Shown piece by piece: positions 35,371 through 45,636 of a stretch of DNA of 64,000 nucleotides (the stretch's first letter is position 1; every line of letters begins with the position of its first letter). The translations under genes and the position numbers were made by a program. This DNA comes from JBBROS01 sp965213855 (GTDB lineage: Bacteria; Pseudomonadota; Alphaproteobacteria; Acetobacterales; Acetobacteraceae), in the NCBI GenBank assembly GCA_965213855.1, contig CBDCAA010000007.1, positions 620,001 to 684,000 on the forward strand. Reading direction: 5' to 3'. The notes beneath the pieces are model-generated. The model saw only the letters and a list, made by a program, of their open reading frames with translations. It did no database searches and had not been told where the DNA came from.

Positions 35371-36205
35371 TGGTATAACCCTGGCCCGAGCGCGCGATCC
35401 TGCTGAAGCCCGGGAAGTGCAGATGCATCCCAGCGACCAACAGCCGTTCGGCGGCGGCGCGGGCGAGGATGTCGTGCCGGGTCCGGGCGGCCAAGACCGG
35501 GTCGACGTCGTAGCCGACACCGACGTCGGGCCGCGGCGCCTGCACGTCGGGCGCGTGCATGATGTCGCCCCAGATCAGCAGGGTGTCGGCAATGAGGTAG
35601 CCGCTATGGCCCGGCGTATGACCGGGCAGCGGCACGCGCACGATGCCCGGTGAAGCCTCGTTTCCGATCATGCGCATCCGGCTGCGATACGGGGCGGACG
35701 CAGCACGGGCGGCGGCGAAGGCGGGGCGCTTGGCGTCCGGCGCTGCCGCCTCCTCGGCGGCGTCCAACCAGTATGCGGCCTCCTCCGCAGGCACCAGCAG
35801 CTCCGCGCGGGGGAACGCAGCCTGGTCGTCCGCGGTGAGCAGCCCGCCCGTGTGGTCGCCATGGAAATGGGTGATCAGGATCGTGTCGACCTGATCCGGT
35901 GCGACGCCGGCCGCGGCAAGGTTGTCCAATAGCTGCCCAGCGGTGGGGCCCATGCGCCCGCCCGTGCCGGTGTCGATCAGGATCGTGCGCCCGCCACCTT
36001 GGACCAGATAGGCGTTGATCTGGATGCGCAGGTCCGGGCCGCGGCCTGCCTGTGCGATCAGCGCGCCCGCCTCTTCGGCGCCGATGCCGAGCAGGACGTT
36101 GCCGGGCGTCGTCTCGAACCGCCCGTCGCTCAGGGCAGTGACGACCCTGTCACCGATCGGCCGGCTGTCGTGGCCGGGACCGGTCATTGCAGCGGGGTCG
36201 GTCAT
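35354..36205 (-). CDS. MBL-fold metallo-hydrolase
   Basis: The 283-residue protein shows the metallo-beta-lactamase-fold zinc motif THFHGDHTGGL (about residue 107), an upstream ILIDTGTGG, a later His in PLPGHTPGHSGYLI and the Asp in LLIWGDIMHA. It lacks a Sec signal peptide at the chosen start. Relatives include lactonases and other hydrolases. Its ATG shares a base with the DUF815 stop (TGATG), so the two are coupled. Substrate unknown. Confidence 0.85.
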   Translation of the reverse strand: MTDPAAMTGPGHDSRPIGDRVVTALSDGRFETTPGNVLLGIGAEEAGALIAQAGRGPDLRIQINAYLVQGGGRTILIDTGTGGRMGPTAGQLLDNLAAAGVAPDQVDTILITHFHGDHTGGLLTADDQAAFPRAELLVPAEEAAYWLDAAEEAAAPDAKRPAFAAARAASAPYRSRMRMIGNEASPGIVRVPLPGHTPGHSGYLIADTLLIWGDIMHAPDVQAPRPDVGVGYDVDPVLAARTRHDILARAAAERLLVAGMHLHFPGFSRIARSGQGYTITPEV

Positions 36206-37098
36206 CAGCGAACCTCCTTGACGTCGTCCAGCGATTCGGCCCCGAGCCGACCCGCGAGATCCTGGATGAATTGCCACGCGACCCGGCCGGAGCGGGCGCC
36301 GCGCGTGACGGCCCACTCGACCGCTTGCGCATGCAGCACCTCGCGCCCGACGGTCAAGGCGAGGCTGTCGGCGTAGCCGTCCACCATGGCAAAATAGGAG
36401 TCTTGGTCGCAGTTGTGGAACCCGATCCACAGGCCGAAGCGGTCGGACAGCGACACCTTCTCCTCGACCGCCTCGCCCGGGTTGATCGCGGTCGAGCGCT
36501 CGTTATCGATCATGTCGCGCGGCATCAGGTGGCGGCGGTTGCTGGTCGCGTAGAACAGCACGTTCGCCGGACGGCCCTCGATCCCGCCATCGAGCACGGA
36601 TTTCAGCGCCTTGTAGTCGGCGTCCTCCTTTTCGAACGACAGGTCGTCGCAAAGGATCAGGCACCGGCGCGCGTGCGGCCGAAGCAGGTTCAGCAGTTCC
36701 GGCAAGCTGCGGATATCCTCCCGGTGGATCTCGATCAGCGCGAGGCTGCCGGGGTGGTGCGCGTTGGCGGCAGCATGGGCGGCCTTCACCAGCGAGGACT
36801 TCCCCATCCCGCGGGCGCCCCACAGCATGGCGTTGTTGGCCGGCAGCCCGGCGGCGAAGCGCAGCGTGTTGTCGAGCAGGAGTCGCTTCTGGCGCTCGAC
36901 GCCTCGCAACAGGCCGATATCGACCCGGTTGACCTGGAGCACCGGCGCGAGCGCGGGCGGGGCCGGATGCCAGACGAACGCGTCCGCGGCCGAAAGATCC
37001 GGCGCCGTCCACTTAGGCGGGGCCAGCCGCTCGATCGCGTCGGCAATACGGGAGAGGAGAGGGGCGAGCGACAGGTCGGGCATGGTTCTCGGGGGCAA
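36205..37098 (-). CDS. DUF815 family ATP-binding protein
   Basis: The 297-residue AAA-type ATPase has Walker A GARGMGKSS (about residue 95), Walker B LILCDDLSF and LFYATSNRRHLMPRDMIDN, which fit the DUF815 family. The role is unknown. In alphaproteobacteria it usually lies next to yajC-secDF, as it does here beside yajC on the opposite strand. An alternative start five codons in (37083) is possible. Confidence 0.88.
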   Translation of the reverse strand: MPPRTMPDLSLAPLLSRIADAIERLAPPKWTAPDLSAADAFVWHPAPPALAPVLQVNRVDIGLLRGVERQKRLLLDNTLRFAAGLPANNAMLWGARGMGKSSLVKAAHAAANAHHPGSLALIEIHREDIRSLPELLNLLRPHARRCLILCDDLSFEKEDADYKALKSVLDGGIEGRPANVLFYATSNRRHLMPRDMIDNERSTAINPGEAVEEKVSLSDRFGLWIGFHNCDQDSYFAMVDGYADSLALTVGREVLHAQAVEWAVTRGARSGRVAWQFIQDLAGRLGAESLDDVKEVR

Positions 37099-37162
37099 GG
37101 GGCGCGCTTGACGGGGGGCCGCGTGAAACTATGGTCCGGCCTCCGCCGCGGCAACCCAAGGA

Positions 37163-37498
37163 ATGTCGATGTTCATCTCGCCCGCCTATGCCCAGGACGC
37201 CTCCGGGGTGCTGGCGTCCGTTACGCAGTTCGCGCCGCTGCTGCTGATCTTCGGCGTCTTCTACTTCCTGCTGATCCGGCCGCAGCAAACCCGCGCGAAG
37301 GAGATGAAGGTCATGCTGACCGCACTGCGCCGGGGCGACCGGATCGTGACCGCAGGCGGCATCCTGGGCGTTGTGCAGCGCGTGAAGGACGGGTCCGACG
37401 AGATCGATGTCGAGATCGCTCCGAACGTGCGCGTCACGGTTTTGCGGGACACCATCAGCACGGTCATCAAGCCGGTCGTGGCCAACGACGTGAAGTAG
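37163..37498 (+). CDS. yajC: Preprotein translocase subunit YajC
   Basis: The 111-residue protein has one N-terminal membrane helix (about residues 20-40, LLLIFGVFYFLLIRPQQ) followed by a cytoplasmic domain with LRRGDRIVTAGGILG. It is an accessory of the Sec translocon with SecDF. Normally secD and secF follow; here the next gene is sodB on the other strand. Confidence 0.93.
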   Translation: MSMFISPAYAQDASGVLASVTQFAPLLLIFGVFYFLLIRPQQTRAKEMKVMLTALRRGDRIVTAGGILGVVQRVKDGSDEIDVEIAPNVRVTVLRDTISTVIKPVVANDVK

Positions 37499-37517
37499 CC
37501 GGCGATCGCACAGGAGT

Positions 37518-37536
37518 GGCCGGGACTGGCCCGGCC
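37518..37536. terminator. Hairpin between convergent yajC and sodB
   Basis: GGCCGGG and CCCGGCC form a 7-bp stem with loop ACTGG in the 47-bp gap between the yajC and sodB stop codons. No T-run is present on either strand, so termination here may be weak or factor dependent. Confidence 0.4.
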
Positions 37537-37545
37537 GTCCCCGCG

Positions 37546-38148
37546 CTACTTCATCTTGCTGGCCGCGTATTCGTAGTTGGCGATCTTGTCGAGCCAGTTG
37601 CTGACATAGTCCGGCCGGCGATTGCGGAAGTCCAGGTAGTAGCTGTGCTCCCACACGTCGCAGCCGAGCAGCGCGGTGCCTTCGCCGGTCGCCAGCGGGT
37701 TGCTGCCGTTCGGCGTCTTGGTCACCTTCAGCTTGCCGTCGGCGCCTTGCACCAGCCAGGCCCAGCCGCTGCCGAATTGGCCGACGGCGGCCGCCTTGAA
37801 CGCGTCCTTGAATGCCTGGACACCGCCGAAATCGGCCGTGATCTTGCTCTCCAGGCTGCCCGGGATCGCGCCGCCGGTCGGGGACATGTTCTCCCAGAAC
37901 AGGATGTGGTTCCAATGCTGCCCGGCATTGTTGAACACCGGCGCCATGTCGGGCTTGTTGTAGGACAGATGGATGATGTCTTCGAGCGACTTGCCTTGCA
38001 GCTCGGGCGTCTTTTCCACGAAACCGTTCAGTGCGGTGACATAGGCCTGGTGGTGCTTGTCGTGATGCAGTTCCAGCGTTTCCTGCTGCATGCCTTGGGC
38101 GGCGAGCGCGCCATGCGAATACGGAAGGTTGGGAAGATCGAAGGCCAT
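37546..38148 (-). CDS. sodB: Superoxide dismutase (Fe-type-like)
   Basis: The 200-residue enzyme disproportionates superoxide in the cytoplasm. Metal ligands are in ELHHDKHHQAYV (first His), AGQHWNHILFWENM (second His) and DVWEHSYYLDF (Asp and His). The Gln in GQHWNH at the position that tunes metal choice is usual for Fe enzymes, although cambialistic use is possible. AGGAG lies 7 bp before the ATG. Confidence 0.94.
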   Translation of the reverse strand: MAFDLPNLPYSHGALAAQGMQQETLELHHDKHHQAYVTALNGFVEKTPELQGKSLEDIIHLSYNKPDMAPVFNNAGQHWNHILFWENMSPTGGAIPGSLESKITADFGGVQAFKDAFKAAAVGQFGSGWAWLVQGADGKLKVTKTPNGSNPLATGEGTALLGCDVWEHSYYLDFRNRRPDYVSNWLDKIANYEYAASKMK

Positions 38149-38261
38149 GGAAGCTCCTGCTGGCTCGTGAACCGGGTCTCGGGGCGGCCGCAGAGTGGGC
38201 GCGGGGCCGGGCGAGCGTCAAGCGCGCGGCGGCTGCAAGCGGCAGCGGTCGCCGACATCTG

Positions 38262-39077
38262 ATGGCGATGGACGCGGATGGCCGGCTTTCGGCGATGGGC
38301 GCGTCAGTCCGCCGGCATGATCCTGACCGGTATCTGACGGCGCTGTTTGCGCCGCCCGCCCGGAGGGACGCGCTGTTCACCCTTTACACGTTCAACCACG
38401 AACTGGCACGGGCGCGCGAGACGGTGCGGGAACCGATGGCCGCGTTGATCCGCCTGCAGTGGTGGCGAGAGGTGGTGGAGGGCGTGCGGCCCCGCGCTGC
38501 GCTGGGTGGCCACGATGTGGCCGGGGCGGTCTCGACGGCGGTCGGCGCCGGCATGCTGTCGGTATCGGACCTCGAGGAACTCGTGACGGCGCGGGAGGCG
38601 GAGGCGGAGCCGATCGAGACGCTGGATGCGTTCCAGGCCTACATCCTCGGCGCGGCCGGCGGTCTGATGGTCGCCGCGGGCAATGTGCTCGGGATGGCCG
38701 ACGCCGAACGGATGCGCCGGTGGGGGGCGGCCTTCGGTGTCGCGGGTGTGCTGCGGAGCGTGCCGGCCCATGCCCGGCAAGGGCGCTGCCTGCTGCCGCT
38801 CGACCTGGTCCGTGCCGCCGGCCTGAGCGAGGGCGCCGTGATCGCCGACCCGCACGGGCCGGGGCTCGATCCTGTGCGCGAGCGGTTGCGCACCATCGCA
38901 GCGGCCTGGGCCGCCGAACGCGTGGCGGTGCCGCGGGCCGCAGTCGCCGCCGCGCTGCCCGTCGTATTCGCCCGCCGCGACCTGCGCCGGGCCAGCGTGT
39001 CCGGCGGCTCGGCCAGAGGCCGCCCGGCCACGGACCGCTTGGCCGTGGCAATCAGGGGCCTCGTCGGCCGGGTCTGA
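38262..39077 (+). CDS. Phytoene/squalene synthase-like protein (NDUFAF6 type)
   Basis: The 271-residue protein has the isoprenoid synthase fold with FTLYTFNHELARARETV and IRLQWWREVVEGV, but the Asp-rich DxxxD motifs needed for prenyl-diphosphate coupling are not seen. Alphaproteobacterial copies near the sec genes resemble NDUFAF6, a complex I assembly factor. Carotenoid or hopanoid synthesis therefore seems unlikely. It is the last gene of the usual yajC-secDF-Mth938 group, which here lacks secDF and Mth938. Confidence 0.8.
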   Translation: MAMDADGRLSAMGASVRRHDPDRYLTALFAPPARRDALFTLYTFNHELARARETVREPMAALIRLQWWREVVEGVRPRAALGGHDVAGAVSTAVGAGMLSVSDLEELVTAREAEAEPIETLDAFQAYILGAAGGLMVAAGNVLGMADAERMRRWGAAFGVAGVLRSVPAHARQGRCLLPLDLVRAAGLSEGAVIADPHGPGLDPVRERLRTIAAAWAAERVAVPRAAVAAALPVVFARRDLRRASVSGGSARGRPATDRLAVAIRGLVGRV

Positions 39078-39105
39078 CCGGGCACCCCGCTTCGGCCCGT
39101 TTCTG

Positions 39106-39825
39106 CTACGTGAAGCGCCGGCGCGACACCCCGATCACGAGCAGCCCGGCTCCGAAGATGGCCAGCGCCGCGGGCTCCGGAATGGTCGCCACCGGAGGAG
39201 GGGCGGCGGTGTAGTCGTAGGTGATCGAGAACGCCGCCGTGCCGATCGTGCTCTGCGTGGCGCTGGTGTTGCCGCCGGTGTTGCTGAGGTCGGTCACGGT
39301 GAAGGTGGTGGCGCCGACGGTGAAGGTGCCCCCGCCCGCCGCCTGGAACGCCTGAAGGTCGGCGCTCGTGGTATCGACCGCCGATGCGGACTGGGTCGTG
39401 CCGTTGCTGGCGGGCGACGCAACGCCGGTGAAGTTTACGTAGCTGTAACCCTTGCCGAGGATGTCGAACGCCGCCGATACGACGCCGCCGGCGGCCGCGC
39501 CGTTCGTGTCGACCTGGTTCGCGATCACGGCGTTGATGGCGGCATTGCCGGAGCTGAGGCCGAGGAGCGACTCGCTCTTGACCACGCCATTCGACGGCGA
39601 CCCGTTGTTCGATAGCGTAATCGTGGACGTGAACCCGTAGCTGTCGCTGAACGTGACGTCGTTCAGCGTCCCGAGCGTGCTGTTGAACAGGTTGAACGTG
39701 GCGGGCAGGCTGAAGTCCGTCAGCTGTGGGCCGTAGGTATGGGTTTGGGTGAGGACGGCCGCACGGGCGGCCGCCGTCGTGCCGATGATGCTGCCGGCGG
39801 CGAGAAGGGCGATGAGACTACGCAT
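39106..39825 (-). CDS. PEP-CTERM sorting domain protein, choice-of-anchor E type
   Basis: The 239-residue protein has a Sec signal peptide (residues 1-22) and ends with IPEPAALAIFGAGLLVIGVS plus RRR: the PEP motif (from residue 216), a membrane helix and a basic tail, the exosortase sorting signal. The middle is Thr/Ser/Gly/Asn-rich with FNSTLGTLNDVTF, the choice-of-anchor E pattern. It should be exported, cut by an exosortase and attached to the surface or matrix. AGGAGAA before the ATG at 39825 decides the start over 39882. It is paralogous to the next gene; no exosortase is in the window. Confidence 0.88.
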   Translation of the reverse strand: MRSLIALLAAGSIIGTTAAARAAVLTQTHTYGPQLTDFSLPATFNLFNSTLGTLNDVTFSDSYGFTSTITLSNNGSPSNGVVKSESLLGLSSGNAAINAVIANQVDTNGAAAGGVVSAAFDILGKGYSYVNFTGVASPASNGTTQSASAVDTTSADLQAFQAAGGGTFTVGATTFTVTDLSNTGGNTSATQSTIGTAAFSITYDYTAAPPPVATIPEPAALAIFGAGLLVIGVSRRRFT

Positions 39826-39881
39826 CGATGAATTCTCCTGACAAATGGCTGATGGCTGCAGCCGGGATGCAGGAACTGCCA

Positions 39882-39897
39882 ATCAAGACTTGTGCCA
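39882..39897 (-). promoter_or_regulatory. Sigma-54-like element TGGCACAAGTCTTGAT
   Basis: Read on the minus strand, TGGCAC-N5-TTGAT matches the sigma-54 consensus TGGCAC-N5-TTGCW except for A instead of C in the -12 GC pair. It lies 57 nt before the ATG of the PEP-CTERM gene. The downstream neighbour has the same kind of element at 56 nt, which argues that both are real. Confidence 0.55.
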
Positions 39898-40070
39898 CTT
39901 CGCTAGTGGACTGATCTTAATAGTATGACGTCACGGGTGACTTGCGGCATGTCCAGAAATCTTACAGTCACCGCTCTAAAGGAACTTAACCGATACTGAT
40001 GACGGTCAGCATGTATCGATCTCTGTCTGGTTTCGATGCCGGCCCGTTCGAGCGATCACTCTGACGCAAA

Positions 40071-40101
40071 CGAAAAAGGGCGCTGCCACGGCAGCGCCCT
40101 T
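40071..40101 (-). terminator. Intrinsic terminator of the second PEP-CTERM gene
   Basis: GGGCGCTGC and GCAGCGCCC pair over 9 bp (with two further A-T pairs) round the loop CACG, and on the minus strand the stem is followed by TTTTT. It lies 22 bp after the stop of the gene at 40124, which is the expected place, and separates it from the paralogue at 39106-39825. Confidence 0.8.
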
Positions 40102-40123
40102 CCCGAGACTCTTGGCCGCCGCC

Positions 40124-40795
40124 TTACGTGCGGCGACGGATCAGCGATGCGCCGACGAGCCCGGCGCCGAGCAGCGCCATGGACGCCGGCTCCGGCACTG
40201 CGGCGAACTGCCGCACTGTGGGCGTGTAGTCGTATTCGAGGCTCAGCACGCCGTTGGCTGTCACCGTGTTCGTCGTGCTGCCATAACCTTGCAGGTACGA
40301 GATCGACGAGCCGATCGCCGTCACCGAGAAGCCGCCGCTCTCGAACTGCTGAATGGCAGTGCTCGGGAGGAAATAGGTCGCGTTGCTGCTTCCCTGTATA
40401 ACGGGCGAGGCGATCTGCGTCTGGTTTGGGCCGAGGTTGCTGAACGTGAACGTCTCGACCGGCGTGCCGAATGCCAACCCCGCCAGCGCGGCCGGCGTGC
40501 CGGGCTTGGCGCTGATGGTGATCAGCGTCCGGATCACCTCGACATCGTTCAGCGTCGACGTGCCGCTGTTCGTGTCGCTGGCGGTGTAGATCGACCGCTG
40601 GTTGTTGATGTTGAACTCGACCGAGTTCAGCGTCCCGAGCGAGGTGTCGAACCCTGCAAAGCTAATCGGCCCCGACGTGAAGGGCGTCGTGCCGGGACCG
40701 TAGGTTCCAGCCTGGTAAACCGGAACGGCGTTCGCAACGGTTGCCACACTGAGCAGCGCGGCGCCAGCAAGCAGGAGAGTGGCAGGACGGATCAT
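40124..40795 (-). CDS. PEP-CTERM sorting domain protein, choice-of-anchor E type
   Basis: The 223-residue protein has a signal peptide (residues 1-23, ending ANA-V) and a classic C-terminal VPEPASMALLGAGLVGASLI plus RRR sorting signal (PEP from residue 201). The body has FDTSLGTLNSVEFNI, the choice-of-anchor E pattern, with repeated beta-type Thr/Ser/Asn-rich strands. It is probably a surface protein processed by exosortase. GGAGG lies before the ATG at 40795; the in-frame start at 40867 would run into the promoter region. It is a tandem paralogue of 39106-39825. Confidence 0.9.
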   Translation of the reverse strand: MIRPATLLLAGAALLSVATVANAVPVYQAGTYGPGTTPFTSGPISFAGFDTSLGTLNSVEFNINNQRSIYTASDTNSGTSTLNDVEVIRTLITISAKPGTPAALAGLAFGTPVETFTFSNLGPNQTQIASPVIQGSSNATYFLPSTAIQQFESGGFSVTAIGSSISYLQGYGSTTNTVTANGVLSLEYDYTPTVRQFAAVPEPASMALLGAGLVGASLIRRRT

Positions 40796-40850
40796 CGGAG
40801 GGCTCCTTCGCGAGAATGCCCGAGGATCGGGCTCTGTCGTTAAGGGTATA

Positions 40851-40866
40851 TTCACATTCCGTGCCA
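40851..40866 (-). promoter_or_regulatory. Sigma-54-like element TGGCACGGAATGTGAA
   Basis: On the minus strand TGGCACG is followed after 4 nt by GTGAA, close to the sigma-54 consensus TGGCACG-N4-TTGCW, with a GA in place of the -12 GC, as in the element at 39882. It ends 56 nt before the ATG at 40795. A 6-bp inverted repeat, GAACGC-N4-GCGTTC (40889-40904), lies just upstream and could be an activator site or the end of the uvrA transcript. Confidence 0.5.
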
Positions 40867-40974
40867 CGCACCTAAGCTGCTGATAATGAACGCAAGTGCG
40901 TTCCGTGCCCCGCCGATGTGTCAGATTATTTTACGTTCTAATCAACTTTTTGACGATGATATAACGGCCTTAGC

Positions 40975-43821
<2,847 letters not shown>

Positions 43822-43946
43822 GCAGGGGAGCCTTCTCGGAAGTGTTCTGAGCCCGGTGGGCCGTCGGTCGGCGCGACTCCGTTCTGGAATCGTTCGCCGA
43901 ACTATATGGGGTTTGCGACAGCCAGGGAAAGCCGAGGCGCCGCCGA

Positions 43947-44918
43947 TCAGTCGCCGGCGAAGTCCCATGTTGCATAGTCCGCCGCCGCGGCCGCGAACGG
44001 ATACCGCGGCACGAACCCGGTGTCGCGCCGGATCGCACCGATGTCGAACGCCCCGCGATCGAACGCGACGTGGCTGACGGTGTTCGGCGCCTCGCCCGGC
44101 CCGGCTAGGCGCCAAGTGAACCCGGGCACGATGCCCGCCAGCGCCGCGCACCAGTCCGCCGCCGACTGGGCGACGCCGCTGCCCAGATTATAGGTCAACT
44201 GGCCGGGCGCGGCCGCATCGGCCAGGGCCACCAGCCCGGCCGCGATATCGCGCGCATAGCAGAAGTCACCCAAGCCCGGCCGGTTCAGCACCGCTTCCTG
44301 CCCAGCCCGCGCCAGCATGAGCGCGCCGAGCATCGGCGAAAGCGTGTCGCGCACGCCCGTCGCGTACTCCCATGGTCCGAACACGCTCGCCAGCCGCGCC
44401 ACCACCAGCCGCGTCCCCTGCACCTCGGCGATGCGCGGCAGCATGATCTCGCAGGCGAGCTTCGTCATGCCGTAGATCATCACCGGCCGGGGCGGGAGGT
44501 CCTCGGGAATGACCGGAATGTCCCTGGCGGCGGTGCCATACACGGCGCCCGAGCTGGGATAGACGAAGCGCGGCACGCCATGCCGCCCCGCCGCGGCCAG
44601 GGTCGCGACGGCGCCCTGCACGTTCACCGCAACGATCCCCTCCGGATCGCGGCGCTCCCGCTCGGCCCCTGCCGTGACCACGGCCGCGTGGATCACGGCC
44701 TCGACGGGCTCCAAGGCGAATGCCGCGTCGAGCTCCGTGGCCGACAGCACGGTCCCGGCCACCATGCTCAACCGCCCGGGCAGCGCCGCGAACACCTGCG
44801 CCGCCCGCGGCGGCAACGGCAGCAGATCGAACCCGATCACCGCCCGGCCGGCCCGAAGCAGGTGCTCGACCACGTTCAGTCCGACGAACCCGGCCGCGCC
44901 GGTCACGAGGATGGTCAT
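43947..44918 (-). CDS. NAD-dependent epimerase/dehydratase family protein
   Basis: The 323-residue extended SDR enzyme has the NAD-binding TGAAGFVGLNV (residues 6-16), VYPSSGAVYGT with the catalytic Ser, and YGMTK (the YxxxK pair). Later GLGDFCYARDIAAGL and YNLGSG match the nucleotide-sugar epimerase group. The sugar substrate is not known. It is divergent from the DUF5872-like gene with 89 bp between. Confidence 0.87.
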   Translation of the reverse strand: MTILVTGAAGFVGLNVVEHLLRAGRAVIGFDLLPLPPRAAQVFAALPGRLSMVAGTVLSATELDAAFALEPVEAVIHAAVVTAGAERERRDPEGIVAVNVQGAVATLAAAGRHGVPRFVYPSSGAVYGTAARDIPVIPEDLPPRPVMIYGMTKLACEIMLPRIAEVQGTRLVVARLASVFGPWEYATGVRDTLSPMLGALMLARAGQEAVLNRPGLGDFCYARDIAAGLVALADAAAPGQLTYNLGSGVAQSAADWCAALAGIVPGFTWRLAGPGEAPNTVSHVAFDRGAFDIGAIRRDTGFVPRYPFAAAAADYATWDFAGD

Positions 44919-45007
44919 CCAACCATCGAACCCCCGTCCCGCCCGCCGCGCAACCGCCATCGTCGGCCTGGCGTTGCGCTCGCGTCGAGTGTGGCAGCGA
45001 GGGCGCG

Positions 45008-45517
45008 ATGGCTGGAACGGCGGAGCGGACCGACCCCGCATTATGGGACAAGGTCAAGGACGAGGTCACGAAGGGCGACAAGGGCGGGCAAGCCGGCCAA
45101 TGGTCCGCCCGCAAGGCGCAGCTGGCCGTCGCCGAATACAAGAAGGCCGGCGGAGGCTACAAGGGCAAGAAAGCGCCCGACAACCACCTCGCACAATGGA
45201 CGCACGAGGAGTGGGGCACGAAGTCGGGCAAGCAAAGCCTGGAGACGGGCGAGCGATACCTGCCGAAGGCTGCCCGCGAGCACCTGACCGACGATGAGTA
45301 CCGCCGAACCACAGCCAAGAAGCGCGCCGATTTGCGCAAGGGCCGCCAGTTCTCGCCCCAGCCCGCCGACATCGCCGCCAAGACCGCCCAAGACCGCGGC
45401 GAACACCTGGCCGACCTGCCGGTGGCCAGGCTGAAGCAACTCGCCGCCGACCGGGGCATCGCTGGCCGTTCGAAGATGAGGAGGCCCGAGTTGCTGAAGG
45501 CATTGGCCGAGCGCTGA
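45008..45517 (+). CDS. DUF5872-like protein with a SAP/Rho-N-like tail
   Basis: The 169-residue, very basic and acidic (Lys/Glu/Asp-rich) protein has a first domain with LWDKVKDEVTKGDKGGQAGQ and WSARKAQLAVAEYKK, followed by HEEWGTKSGK. I match this tentatively to DUF5872. The C-terminal 36 residues (LPVARLKQLAADRGI, then KMRRPELLKAL) resemble a SAP or Rho N-terminal helix-extension-helix, which binds nucleic acid. A DNA- or RNA-binding role is inferred. It stands alone on the plus strand. Confidence 0.65.
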   Translation: MAGTAERTDPALWDKVKDEVTKGDKGGQAGQWSARKAQLAVAEYKKAGGGYKGKKAPDNHLAQWTHEEWGTKSGKQSLETGERYLPKAAREHLTDDEYRRTTAKKRADLRKGRQFSPQPADIAAKTAQDRGEHLADLPVARLKQLAADRGIAGRSKMRRPELLKALAER

Positions 45518-45636
45518 CCACGGCCTCCCCGAAACCGCGCTCGAGTCCAAAATCCAGCTTGCATTCCACGCCCGGTCACGTGAGTTTCACGTTTGAAAGC
45601 CGGCGCAAAGCCGGATGCGCCAGGGAGCCCCGTCCG

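Noticed and set aside
36187..38262. A long plus-strand open frame of 691 codons
   Set aside because: It crosses the DUF815, yajC and sodB genes on both strands, has no family resemblance and is an artefact of few stop codons in high-GC DNA.
38262..39077. Carotenoid or hopanoid synthesis gene (phytoene/squalene synthase)
   Set aside because: The Asp-rich catalytic motifs are not seen and the context is that of the NDUFAF6-like group.
39862..39880. A second TGGCAG...TGCA site near the first PEP-CTERM promoter
   Set aside because: GG and GC are 10 nt apart instead of 12, so it is not a proper sigma-54 site.
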